Part shown: in pieces, positions 15,384-22,472 of the stretch
How the letters are laid out: the number at the start of each line of letters is the position of its first letter
How positions within the stretch are numbered: the first letter of the stretch is position 1
From: Pigmentiphaga sp.
GTDB lineage: Bacteria; Pseudomonadota; Gammaproteobacteria; Burkholderiales; Burkholderiaceae_B
Direction of reading: 5' to 3'
DNA: 28,695 nucleotides
Assembly: GCA_023228945.1 (NCBI GenBank)
Contig: JALOAI010000039.1
Location: 1 to 28,695, forward strand
Translations under genes and position numbers: made by a program
The notes under the pieces: model-generated
What the model saw: the letters and a program-made list of their open reading frames with translations, nothing else
Told to the model about the DNA's origin: nothing
Databases searched by the model: none

Positions 15384-15953
15384 ATGTCGTCCTCTCTCGA
15401 TGCGCGCCGTCGCGCCGAAGGCTTTGCCTTTCTGCTGGCCTTCGCCCTGTCCGTTCCCGTTGCCAACTGGATGATCCATAACGTCGGGCTGGTGTGCCCT
15501 CCCGATGGGCCCTGCCTGATTCCCGTGGCTCCTGGCCTGATGTCGCCCAGCGGCGTGCTGATGGTTGGCCTGGCCCTGGTGCTGCGGGATATGGTGCAGC
15601 GCCGGCTGGGCGTACTATGGTCGGTGGTCGCCATCCTCATCGGCGGCGTGCTGTCGTGGTGGGTGGCGCCCCCCTCCTTGGTGCTGGCCTCGGTCGCGGC
15701 TTTTCTATTTTCCGAACTGGCCGACTTGGCGGTGTACACGCCGCTGCAGCGCCGCCGGCTGGTGCTGGCCGTGGTGGCCTCCAGCGTGGTGGGCTTGATC
15801 ATCGACACCACGATCTTCCTCTGGCTGGCCTTCGGCAGTCTGGACTATATGGCGGGACAAATCGTCGGCAAGGGCTGGATGGTGCTGCTGGCGATCCCGG
15901 TTATTGCGTATTTGCGACGGCGCGACGACCGCATCGGGCTGTTGCCGGCCTGA
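15384..15953 (+). CDS. VUT-family (YhhQ-like) queuosine-precursor transporter
   Basis: A 189-residue integral membrane protein of the VUT/DUF165 family, whose E. coli member YhhQ takes up the queuosine precursors preQ0 and preQ1. About six hydrophobic helices; the family region is SGVLMVGLALVLRDMVQRRL (about residues 53-72) and LASVAAFLFSELADLAVYTP. GGAG lies nine bases before ATG 15384. The next gene but 224 bases away is queF, which reduces preQ0, so the two form a small queuosine module even if they use separate promoters. Confidence 0.82.
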   Translation: MSSSLDARRRAEGFAFLLAFALSVPVANWMIHNVGLVCPPDGPCLIPVAPGLMSPSGVLMVGLALVLRDMVQRRLGVLWSVVAILIGGVLSWWVAPPSLVLASVAAFLFSELADLAVYTPLQRRRLVLAVVASSVVGLIIDTTIFLWLAFGSLDYMAGQIVGKGWMVLLAIPVIAYLRRRDDRIGLLPA

Positions 15954-16177
15954 TCCCGCGGAGCCGGCGATCCCCTGGCCCGCCGCGCATCGCCTGCCGG
16001 CGCCCAGCGCCCGCGGCTCATCGCGAAAGCCGCTTGACCACGTGTCCAAGCGCAAACCCCGTCCACCTCGCGGCCGGGAGGCCGGAGCTCTTCACACAGG
16101 CCTCCGCCACGCGGACGCTGCTATGATGAACCCGCCGCGCCGGCCTTCCTTGCCACGCGGCTTCCCGGAACTGCTTT

Positions 16178-16639
16178 ATGTCCAGCGACACCTCTTCCCT
16201 CACCCAGCTCGGCCGCGCCGTCGAGGCGCCCACCGACCCCGACAGCGCTCCACTGGAGCGGGTGTCCAACCCGCATCCCGATGCGCTGTACGTGGCACGC
16301 TTCACCGCGCCGGAGTTCACGTCGCTGTGCCCGGTCACGGGCCAGCCCGACTTCGCCCACCTGGTAATCGATTACGTGCCCCAGGATTGGCTGGTGGAAT
16401 CGAAGTCGCTCAAGCTGTATCTCACCTCGTTTCGCAATCACGGCGCCTTCCACGAAGACTGCACGGTGTCGATCGGCAAGCGGCTCGTCGATACGCTGGC
16501 GCCGCGCTGGCTGCGCATCGCCGGCTATTGGTATCCGCGCGGCGGGATCCCGATCGACGTCTTCTGGCAAACCGGCGCGGTGCCCGAGGGGGTGTGGCTG
16601 CCCGATACCGGCGTGCCGCCCTACCGGGGCCGGGGCTGA
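16178..16639 (+). CDS. queF: NADPH-dependent 7-cyano-7-deazaguanine reductase QueF (type I)
   Basis: A 153-residue unimodular QueF, a tunnel-fold enzyme that reduces the nitrile of preQ0 to the amine of preQ1 in queuosine synthesis. The catalytic cysteine is C51 in SLCPVTGQPDF, with D58 as the proton donor; the substrate-binding ESKSLKLYLTSFRNHG lies at 74-89 and the glutamate that grips the base is E93 in FHED. Length matches the short QueF class. TATGAT at 16122-16127 could be a -10 box, but no good -35 box was found. A gene of unknown function follows after 36 bases. Confidence 0.94.
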   Translation: MSSDTSSLTQLGRAVEAPTDPDSAPLERVSNPHPDALYVARFTAPEFTSLCPVTGQPDFAHLVIDYVPQDWLVESKSLKLYLTSFRNHGAFHEDCTVSIGKRLVDTLAPRWLRIAGYWYPRGGIPIDVFWQTGAVPEGVWLPDTGVPPYRGRG

Positions 16640-16675
16640 TTCCGGCCTGGCCCTGAACCCACCGGAGCCCGAGCC

Positions 16676-17296
16676 ATGGACGACGCCGTACTCGCCGCCC
16701 TCCAGCGCTGGCCCAATGTGCCGGCGGTGGCGGGCTGGCTCTCGCTCGATCGCCGTGGCGAATGGCGCCTGCATCCGAATGGCGACGCGCGTCCCGGCCA
16801 GCCGGGCGAAGGCATCACCAACGAACAATTGCTGGCTTTCATCGGCCGTAACTACGCCGCCGAGCCCGATGGCCGCTGGTACTTCCAGAATGGCCCGCAA
16901 CGCGTCTACGTCACGCTGGATGCCGCGCCCCTGGTGGTGCGGCTGGCCGCCGAGGGCCATCATCTCGAAACCCATCATGGCGTGTCGGTAAGCGAAGTCA
17001 CGACCTGGTATCTTGGCGACGATGGCCAATTGTACCTGCAAATGCCGCAGGGGCCGGCCATGGTCCTCGACCGCGATCTGGCGGCGTTGCTGGAGCGCTT
17101 GCACACTGATGACGGCCAGACGCTGGCGCAGCGGCTGGAGGCGCTGGGCGAGGCCGGAGGTGATGGTGTTGCCCTGCCCCACGGGCTGGCGCTACGGCTG
17201 GATGATCTGGGCGCGACGCGAGCGCCCTTGCTCGCCCTGAAGACGGCGGAGGCCGAAGCGAAGCTGGGCTTTGTGCGCGAGCCCCAGGATTCGTGA
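16676..17296 (+). CDS. Conserved protein of unknown function (DUF2946-like?)
   Basis: A 206-residue soluble protein with GGAG about ten bases before its ATG. It begins with PNVPAVAGWLSLDRRGEWRL and contains GRWYFQNGPQRVYVTLDAAP and WYLGDDGQLYLQMPQGPAMV, a repeating beta-strand look with aromatic residues. I have seen this pattern in betaproteobacterial proteins of unknown function, perhaps the DUF2946 or DUF2944 group, but cannot name the family safely. No signal peptide, membrane segment or catalytic motif is evident. It starts 36 bases after queF, so co-transcription with it is likely; a link to queuosine metabolism is not shown. Confidence 0.7.
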   Translation: MDDAVLAALQRWPNVPAVAGWLSLDRRGEWRLHPNGDARPGQPGEGITNEQLLAFIGRNYAAEPDGRWYFQNGPQRVYVTLDAAPLVVRLAAEGHHLETHHGVSVSEVTTWYLGDDGQLYLQMPQGPAMVLDRDLAALLERLHTDDGQTLAQRLEALGEAGGDGVALPHGLALRLDDLGATRAPLLALKTAEAEAKLGFVREPQDS

Positions 17297-17377
17297 ATGA
17301 GGATCTGGGCTTGTGGGCGGCGCTGTTGCATCCCCACTCGCGCAGAGCCGCCGCCCTACGTTTTTCCCCCATCGGCC

Positions 17378-17452
17378 GCACTACAATTCCCTTATATTGT
17401 GATTTAATCGGGTTTAACTCGAATAACACACAAAATCCGGGAATTATAGTGC
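17378..17452. promoter_or_regulatory. Long-armed inverted repeat upstream of hipB
   Basis: GCACTACAATTCCC (17378-17391) and GGGAATTATAGTGC (17439-17452) pair at 13 of 14 positions and are separated by 47 bases in an AT-rich stretch. The right arm ends three bases before a good promoter (17456-17483). HipB proteins bind several spaced inverted operators and bend the DNA between them, so an autoregulatory site is the likely reading. Confidence 0.6.
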
Positions 17453-17455
17453 CCA

Positions 17456-17483
17456 TTGAATCTGGGCGAGTGCTTTGTATAAG
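17456..17483 (+). promoter_or_regulatory. Candidate hipB promoter
   Basis: TTGAAT (17456-17461) and TATAAG (17478-17483) are 16 bases apart and match the sigma-70 boxes at four and five of six positions. A start near 17490 would give a leader of roughly 27 bases before the hipB ATG. Confidence 0.5.
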
Positions 17484-17516
17484 GCGCTACCAACTCGAGC
17501 CAACCCTGGAGCGCGG

Positions 17517-17834
17517 ATGTTGGATTTGAGCTTCAGCAAACCTAGCGAAGTCGTCAAGCGACTCTGTGAGCGGCTGCGCACCGAACGGCTTGCGCAGCAA
17601 ATGACACAAGCCGAGGTCGCCGCACGCGCCGGCATCGGCGCCAATACCGTCTCCAACCTGGAAGCGGGGCGCAATGTCGGATTCGAAAACGTGGTTCGCG
17701 TGGCCATGGTCTTGGGGCGCGTCAAAGAATTTGAAGGTCTGTTCCTGCCCAAGCTGGAGAGCCTTGACGACATTCGCCGCTACGAAGACGGCGCCAAGCG
17801 CCAGCGCATCAAACGGAGATCGGGCCATGCTTGA
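17517..17834 (+). CDS. hipB: HipB-like antitoxin, XRE-family HTH regulator
   Basis: A 105-residue protein with an XRE helix-turn-helix at about residues 13-70 (RLRTERLAQQMTQAEVAARA, GIGANTVSNLEAGRNVGFEN, VVRVAMVLG). It has the size and place of HipB: GGAG five bases before ATG 17517, and its stop overlaps the hipA start by eight bases. It would repress its own operon through the inverted repeats upstream and bind HipA. Because hipA is broken, the protein may persist only as a DNA-binding orphan. The C-terminal tail is basic (KRQRIKRRSG). Confidence 0.85.
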   Translation: MLDLSFSKPSEVVKRLCERLRTERLAQQMTQAEVAARAGIGANTVSNLEAGRNVGFENVVRVAMVLGRVKEFEGLFLPKLESLDDIRRYEDGAKRQRIKRRSGHA

Positions 17835-18684
17835 GCGCGTGCATGTGTATTACGAGGGCTGGGGCGAACGATGGCTTTGGGGCACCTTGATGTCGACCAC
17901 GGCCTTGAGTGGTCGTCCGCAGATTGTGTTCGAATATAGCCCTGAGGCAAAACGCCGCGGCCTGGAACTGTCGTCCCACACTCTGCCGCTGGAAGGGCCG
18001 CCTTTGCGCCGTGGCTTCCCGCCCCACCAGATGGGTCTGCCCGGGCCCGTTTACGACGCTCTGCCGGACGGCTGGGGCTTATTGCTGATGGATCGCCTGT
18101 TCAGGCGCCGTGGTCTCAACACGGCGCGTATCGGGCCGCTCGAACGCCTGACTTTCATCGGCGACAATGCCATGGGCGCGATGTCGTTCGAACCCGTGGC
18201 GCCGGAGGGACAGGCATCGCAGGCGCATCTTTCTCTCGACCTGCTCGCCACTGAGGTGCAGGAGGTGCTGCAAGGCGAAGGCGGCGAAATCCTGCAAACG
18301 CTACTGCAGGTGGGAGGCTCGCCACAGGGCGCCAGGCCCAAGGCGTTGGTGTACCGTGATCCTCGATCGGACACCTGGACAACCGCCATCGCGCCGGGCT
18401 TCGAAGCCTGGCTGGCCAAGTTTCCGGCCAAAGACGAGCAGGCCGAAGTATGCGCTATCGAAATGGTCTATGCACACTGCCTGCGCCAGTGCAACATCCC
18501 GACTCCGGATACCCGGTACTTCAGTTTATCCAAAGGGTTGGCCGCATTCGCCAGCAAACGCTTCGATCGCCAGGACGATCAACGTATACCCATGCAAAGT
18601 CTGGCTGCTTTTACCGGAGCCGATTACAGGAGTCCCGGGGTCCTGGATTGGTGCCGGCGGGGGGCCAGGCGTCGCGGCCATTGA
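17827..18684 (+). pseudogene. hipA: HipA toxin kinase, truncated before the catalytic domain end
   Basis: The first 285 codons look like HipA: an N-terminal subdomain (VYYEGWGERWLWGTLM), MGLPGPVYDALPDGWGLLLM, the glycine-rich ATP loop GGSPQGARPKALVY, WLAKFPA with the conserved lysine, and a FASKRFDRQ segment. Family members run to about 400-440 residues; here the similarity ends at MQSLAAFTGADYRSP and an unrelated 15-residue tail follows, so the catalytic N-x2-D-H loop and metal-binding aspartate are missing. It cannot phosphorylate glutamyl-tRNA synthetase. The break lies near 18630, only about 50 bases before the stop of the convergent Fic gene, which suggests a deletion or insertion between the two modules. 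Confidence 0.8.
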
Positions 18685-18687
18685 CAA

Positions 18688-19068
18688 TCACTCTGCGGCG
18701 AAAGTGAAAGACCGCAACCAGGGATCAAGGTGAGCAATATCGAAGGAGCCCGACTCGAACATTTGCATCATCTCTGTATGGATTTGCATCGGTGCGCGTT
18801 GCAAGCGACAGCCGTTGATGCGCAGGAACACGTCGGCAGCCGCGAAAGCAATGCGCCCGTTGCCGTCCACAAACGGGTGATTGATCGCCAGGCTTTCCAG
18901 CAGCGCAGCGGCTTCGGCCACGATGTCATCGTAATAACCAGTCTGCGGGCGGAACAGCGCAGCCTCCAGCGCCCCTGGATCCCGTACGCCCAATGCACCG
19001 CCGTAGCGTTGCATCAGCACGGTGTGCATCCCAAGCACATCGGCCACGGTCAGGTAATCGTGAGCCAC
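18688..19068 (-). CDS. Fic/Doc-family toxin (death-on-curing type)
   Basis: A 126-residue Fic-fold protein of Doc size, with LTVADVLGMHTVLMQRYGG at the N-terminus and the active-site loop HPFVDGNGR at 64-72. Doc kinases usually carry K in place of the second G (N-K-R), whereas GNGR is the pattern of AMP-transferring Fic enzymes; however the second arginine of the Fic motif is missing (RIAF). The start is GTG 19068, two bases after the antitoxin stop, so it is the second gene of a toxin-antitoxin pair. Target unknown: EF-Tu phosphorylation is the known Doc activity. Confidence 0.85.
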   Translation of the reverse strand: MAHDYLTVADVLGMHTVLMQRYGGALGVRDPGALEAALFRPQTGYYDDIVAEAAALLESLAINHPFVDGNGRIAFAAADVFLRINGCRLQRAPMQIHTEMMQMFESGSFDIAHLDPWLRSFTFAAE

Positions 19069-19070
19069 GG

Positions 19071-19301
19071 TTACTTAGCCAGTTCGCGGTACAGACTGTC
19101 GAACTCATCCAGGCTGGATGCGAACGAAGCCATCACATGACGACGAGGTCGTTCCTTCTGTTGCCGGTCGATGTAGTCGCGCAGGGCTTCATCAAGCACA
19201 GCCTGGAACTGGCGACCCTGGCTTTCTGCGATTTGACGCAGCGCAGCCAGCACCTCTGGAGCAGCTTGGGATGAAAACTTTTCGCGAATAGTAGTTGCCA
19301 T
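19071..19301 (-). CDS. Antitoxin of the Fic/Doc pair, small CopG/RHH-like protein
   Basis: A 76-residue protein starting MATTIREKFSSQAAPEVLAA, with an alpha-helical core (LRQIAESQGRQFQAVLDEAL) in the manner of ribbon-helix-helix proteins, and a charged C-terminus that probably wraps the toxin. GGAGG lies five bases before ATG 19301; the frame extends five codons upstream but without support. It comes first in the operon, as antitoxins usually do, and likely represses it through the repeats at 19321-19350. I am sure of the pairing, less of the fold. Confidence 0.78.
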   Translation of the reverse strand: MATTIREKFSSQAAPEVLAALRQIAESQGRQFQAVLDEALRDYIDRQQKERPRRHVMASFASSLDEFDSLYRELAK

Positions 19302-19320
19302 GGCCACCTCCATCATGATT

Positions 19321-19350
19321 CATCTTGATAGTTCATGATAGCGCAAGATG
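19321..19350. promoter_or_regulatory. Inverted repeat upstream of the Fic toxin-antitoxin operon
   Basis: CATCTTG (19321-19327) and CAAGATG (19344-19350) are perfect 7-bp arms 16 bases apart, and CATGAT occurs at 19313-19318 and again at 19334-19339. On the minus strand TTGCAT and TATCAA lie 17 bases apart within this patch as a weak promoter. It sits 20-50 bases before the antitoxin start, where autoregulation is expected. Confidence 0.5.
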
Positions 19351-19524
19351 CAACCCTACGCATTGCCAGCGCAGCGTTCGATACTTAGCCGGTCGCCTTG
19401 GTTAACGATGAAATCACCCGGGTAAATTGTTGATTTTGCCAGAGCCAACACTGAGCCTGCCAGCAGGCCAAGTGGTTCGCTCTGGGCCTTAAGCCGGCGA
19501 TAATGCTGGCAAAGGAACCAGGAA

Positions 19525-19659
19525 ATGACCAAGAGAACGAGACGAACACACTCAGCGGCGTTCAAGGCCAAGGTGGCCTTGGCGGCGGTCAAGGGGGATC
19601 GAACGTTGGCCGAGCTGGCCCGGCAACAGGTCGAACGCACCTCGCCGGCGAAAAATTGA
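19525..19659 (+). pseudogene. Remnant of an IS3-family transposase orfA
   Basis: ATG 19525 reads MTKRTRRTHSAAFKAKVALA and then AVKGDRTLAELARQQ, the typical start of IS3-family OrfA proteins (an HTH_Tnp_1 domain). After about 35 residues the homology stops and a TGA follows at 19657-19659. OrfB and the rest of OrfA are missing, so this is the left edge of an element whose body has been deleted. The remnant ends 18 bases before the aspartate dehydrogenase start. No terminal inverted repeat could be assigned. Confidence 0.75.
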
Positions 19660-19677
19660 GTCCGGATCGATACCGCC

Positions 19678-20484
19678 ATGCCAACCATCGCTCTCGTCGG
19701 CTACGGCGCCATCGGGCAAAGCGTTCTGCAACTGTTACAGGGCGATGCCACGATCCACCTCGATCAGGTGATCGCCACCGAACGCTCGCTGGCCTCGGCC
19801 CGCGCCGGCGTGGCCGCCCTCTTCCCGCAGGCCCGCGTGGCAACGCAATTGGCGCTCGAGCCCCGCTCGCCCGATCTGCTGGTGGAATGCGCCGGCCACC
19901 AGGCCATCGAGCAGCACGTGCTGCCGGCGCTGGAGCAAGGCGTTTCGTGCCTGCTGGTGTCGATCGGCGCGCTGGCCGAGCCGGGCATGGTCGAGCGTCT
20001 CCTCGATGCCGCGGCGCGCGGCGGTAGCCAGTTGCAATTGTTGCCCGGCGCTATCGGCGGCATCGACGCCCTGGCTGCGGCCAAGGCGGGTGGGCTGGAA
20101 TACGTGACGTACACTGGCGCCAAGCCGCCGCTGGCCTGGCGCGGCACGCCGGCCGAAGCCGAATTCGACCTGGACTCGCTCGCCGAGCCTACGATAATCT
20201 TCGAAGGCTCGGCCCGCGAAGCCGCCCGCCGCTTTCCCAAGAACGCGAACGTGGCGGCCACCGTGTCGCTGGCGGGCCTGGGCCTGGACCACACCCAGGT
20301 ACGCCTGTTGGCCGACCCCTCCGCCACCGAAAACCGCCACGAGGTGGAGGCCAACGGGGCCTTCGGCAGCTTCGAATTGATCTTGCGCGGCAAGCCCTTG
20401 GCGGCCAACCCCAAAACGTCGGCGCTGACGGTGTTCAGTGTGGTGCGCGGCATCCGGAATCGGGCCGGCTTGCTGGCCATCTGA
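19678..20484 (+). CDS. Aspartate dehydrogenase (EC 1.4.1.21 family)
   Basis: A 268-residue NAD(P)-dependent dehydrogenase that oxidises L-aspartate to iminoaspartate (or runs in reverse to make aspartate). The Rossmann motif GYGAIG lies at 8-13; LLVECAGHQAIEQHVLPAL, LLPGAIGGIDALAAAK and RFPKNANVAATVSLAGLGLD are family signatures, and the active-site histidine is H221 in ENRHEVEANG. Length is normal. The start has only a weak ribosome site, and the DNA directly upstream is an IS3 remnant, so its native promoter may have been lost. No nadA or nadC is nearby, so a role in NAD synthesis is not indicated by context. Confidence 0.88.
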   Translation: MPTIALVGYGAIGQSVLQLLQGDATIHLDQVIATERSLASARAGVAALFPQARVATQLALEPRSPDLLVECAGHQAIEQHVLPALEQGVSCLLVSIGALAEPGMVERLLDAAARGGSQLQLLPGAIGGIDALAAAKAGGLEYVTYTGAKPPLAWRGTPAEAEFDLDSLAEPTIIFEGSAREAARRFPKNANVAATVSLAGLGLDHTQVRLLADPSATENRHEVEANGAFGSFELILRGKPLAANPKTSALTVFSVVRGIRNRAGLLAI

Positions 20485-20929
20485 GAAAGCCGTGCTCATA
20501 GAGCCATTCAGGGGCCCTGGCGCTCGATGAACTGATAGCAGAAAAAACAGCAGTGCTCCAGGACTTCCCAAGAATGGGCCGGGGTGGGGGGTGCCGGACA
20601 CCTCTGAGCTCGTCGTCCACAGCGGCTATAGGGTCGTGTATGAAATTGTGGAAACGCAGGTGCGAATCCTGAATGTCGTGCATACAGCTCGGCAATGGCC
20701 GCCGCTGGAAGAGTGAACCGCCAAAAAGAACAGAGTATGCCCGCTCTTACAGCGTGCATTGGCTGGATCAGGAACCCCTACGTCGCGGCACACCAACCTC
20801 CCTACACACCTGAGTCTCTGCTCTGCGTCCTCGCGCCTCAGCCTCTCTACACCGCGAGACCTCCGCCTCTTGCCCGCCACCACCGTGCCCGGGAAGCCCT
20901 GCGTTCCATTTCTCTAATACCCACCACAT

Positions 20930-20945
20930 GGTTCCAATAGGAACC
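20930..20945. promoter_or_regulatory. Palindromic operator for the Rieske-SDR-LysR operon
   Basis: GGTTCC (20930-20935) and GGAACC (20940-20945) are perfect arms around AATA. The left half-site recurs as GGTTCCTATA at 20955-20964, 25 bases on and running into the -10 box. The position, over the -35 region, fits either activation or repression by the tandem-HTH LysR protein encoded at the end of the operon. Confidence 0.55.
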
Positions 20946-20966
20946 CACGATCTCGGTTCCTATAAT
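20938..20966 (+). promoter_or_regulatory. Candidate promoter of the Rieske-SDR-LysR operon
   Basis: A perfect TATAAT lies at 20961-20966. The base position 17 upstream holds TAGGAA (20938-20943), a poor -35 box (three of six), buried in the palindrome. A strong -10 with a weak -35 is typical of regulator-dependent promoters. The leader would be about 65 bases. Confidence 0.5.
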
Positions 20967-21036
20967 TCCCTCACTCGCGGCGCAACGGCGTTATTTCTCG
21001 CCTTGCCAACCATATTCGCAGCTAGGGAGATCATTC

Positions 21037-22353
21037 ATGACCAAGATGACCGTTTCGGATTTGATTCGGGTGGGGCCCGGCACGCCCATGGGCACATTCA
21101 TGCGCCAATATTGGCTGCCCGCGGCGCTTTCGTCGGAAGTGGTGGCCGATGGCGATCCGGTCAGGCTGATGATTCTGGGCGAAAAACTGATTGCCTTCCG
21201 GGATAGCTCCGGGCGCGTTGGTATTCTGGATCATCGCTGCCCGCATCGATGTGCTTCGTTATTCATGGGCCGCAACGAAGACAACGGAATTCGCTGTGTT
21301 TATCATGGCTGGAAATTCGATGTCGAGGGCAATTGTGTCGATATGCCCAGTGTTCCCGCGCATTTGAGTTACAAGCATAAAGTCCATGCCAAGGCATATA
21401 CCGCCACCGAGCGCAATGGTTTGATCTGGGTGTATATGGGCGAAGACCAGGCCGATCCGCCTCCGCTGCCCCACATTGAAGCCAACATGATTCCGGGCAG
21501 CAAAATCTGGTGCCTGCAGCGCCGCTGTAATTGGCTGCAAGCCCTGGAAGGCGATATCGACACCAGTCATGTCGGCTTTTTGCATGTGGGCGCGCTGGAG
21601 GTGGACGACCTCCCCGAGGGCTCGCCGTTGCGTCCCACCGTGTTGAATCGCGCTCCGGAGTACCGGGTGCAGCCTTCGGACTGGGGCGTCAGCTATGGGG
21701 CCTATCGCACCGCCGAAGATGGCAGAACGTCATGGCGGGCGGCGCAGTTTCTGTTTCCGTTCTGGACCATGACGCCAAACATCCTGTTCTCGAGCCGCGC
21801 GATTGCCCGGGCCTGGGTGCCGATGGACGATACCCACGTGATGCTGTTCGACATTACGGGCGGCATCGATGCCGGCAATCCCTTCTTTACCACCACGCTG
21901 AAGAATGGCAAGCCGATCTACGAAAAGATCCGGCGCAAGCCCAATGGCACGGGCTGGTTCGATCGGTGGCTGCCGATCGACGGCGAGCATAACGATTGGG
22001 GCATCGATCGCGAGGCCCAGCGCAATATGATCCACTACACCGGCATTGATAATCCCTCGATGCAGGATCAATCGATTACCGAAAGCATGGGGCCGATTAC
22101 CGACCATAGTTTCGAGCATCTGGCGCCCACGGACCAAATGATTGCGATGGTGCGCCGCCGCCTGGTGCAGGCCCTGCAAAACTGCCGAGACGAACAATCT
22201 CCCGCACCTGCCGCCACCTCGCCAGAGGTTTACTTCGGGGCGCGTTCCGGAAATTTTATCGCCGACCCCGGAATTAGTTTTTCTGACGCCTACGAGGCGG
22301 AAATCCAGAAAGCCACGCGTTGGCATAGCTGCGAGCCCGAAACCACGGCGTAA
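21037..22353 (+). CDS. Rieske [2Fe-2S] oxygenase, phthalate 4,5-dioxygenase/LigXa type
   Basis: A 438-residue single-subunit (alpha-only) Rieske oxygenase. The Rieske ligands are C68, H70, C87 and H90, and the mononuclear iron motif D175-x2-H178-x4-H183 is intact in EGDIDTSHVGFLH. The N-terminus VSDLIRVGPGTPMGTFMRQY is that of the phthalate dioxygenase/LigXa group, and a long C-terminal domain follows the catalytic core. These enzymes hydroxylate or O-demethylate aromatic acids and draw electrons from a separate FMN/ferredoxin reductase, which is not in the window. AGGGAG precedes ATG 21037. First gene of an operon with an SDR enzyme and a LysR regulator. Confidence 0.9.
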   Translation: MTKMTVSDLIRVGPGTPMGTFMRQYWLPAALSSEVVADGDPVRLMILGEKLIAFRDSSGRVGILDHRCPHRCASLFMGRNEDNGIRCVYHGWKFDVEGNCVDMPSVPAHLSYKHKVHAKAYTATERNGLIWVYMGEDQADPPPLPHIEANMIPGSKIWCLQRRCNWLQALEGDIDTSHVGFLHVGALEVDDLPEGSPLRPTVLNRAPEYRVQPSDWGVSYGAYRTAEDGRTSWRAAQFLFPFWTMTPNILFSSRAIARAWVPMDDTHVMLFDITGGIDAGNPFFTTTLKNGKPIYEKIRRKPNGTGWFDRWLPIDGEHNDWGIDREAQRNMIHYTGIDNPSMQDQSITESMGPITDHSFEHLAPTDQMIAMVRRRLVQALQNCRDEQSPAPAATSPEVYFGARSGNFIADPGISFSDAYEAEIQKATRWHSCEPETTA

Positions 22354-22472
22354 TGCTTCTTCCTGCCCGGCCTTATGGCGGCACCACTCACCGCGCGAGG
22401 CCGGCAATTCTTGATGTGTATCCGGGCTTCCCGCAGCCGCCGGAGCCCGCCTACAAAAAACAAAGGATCAGA

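Larger units (their letters stand above)
20485..21036. other. Long intergenic region before the Rieske oxygenase gene
   Basis: About 550 bases without a gene that I can support. Minus-strand frames in 20,510-20,760 read a phrase with FHNFIHDPIAAVDDELRGVR in one frame and LEHCCFFCYQFIERQ in another, which looks like one short coding remnant broken by a frameshift, of no family I recognise. The last 110 bases hold a palindrome (20930-20945) and a perfect -10 box for the downstream operon. Confidence 0.4.
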
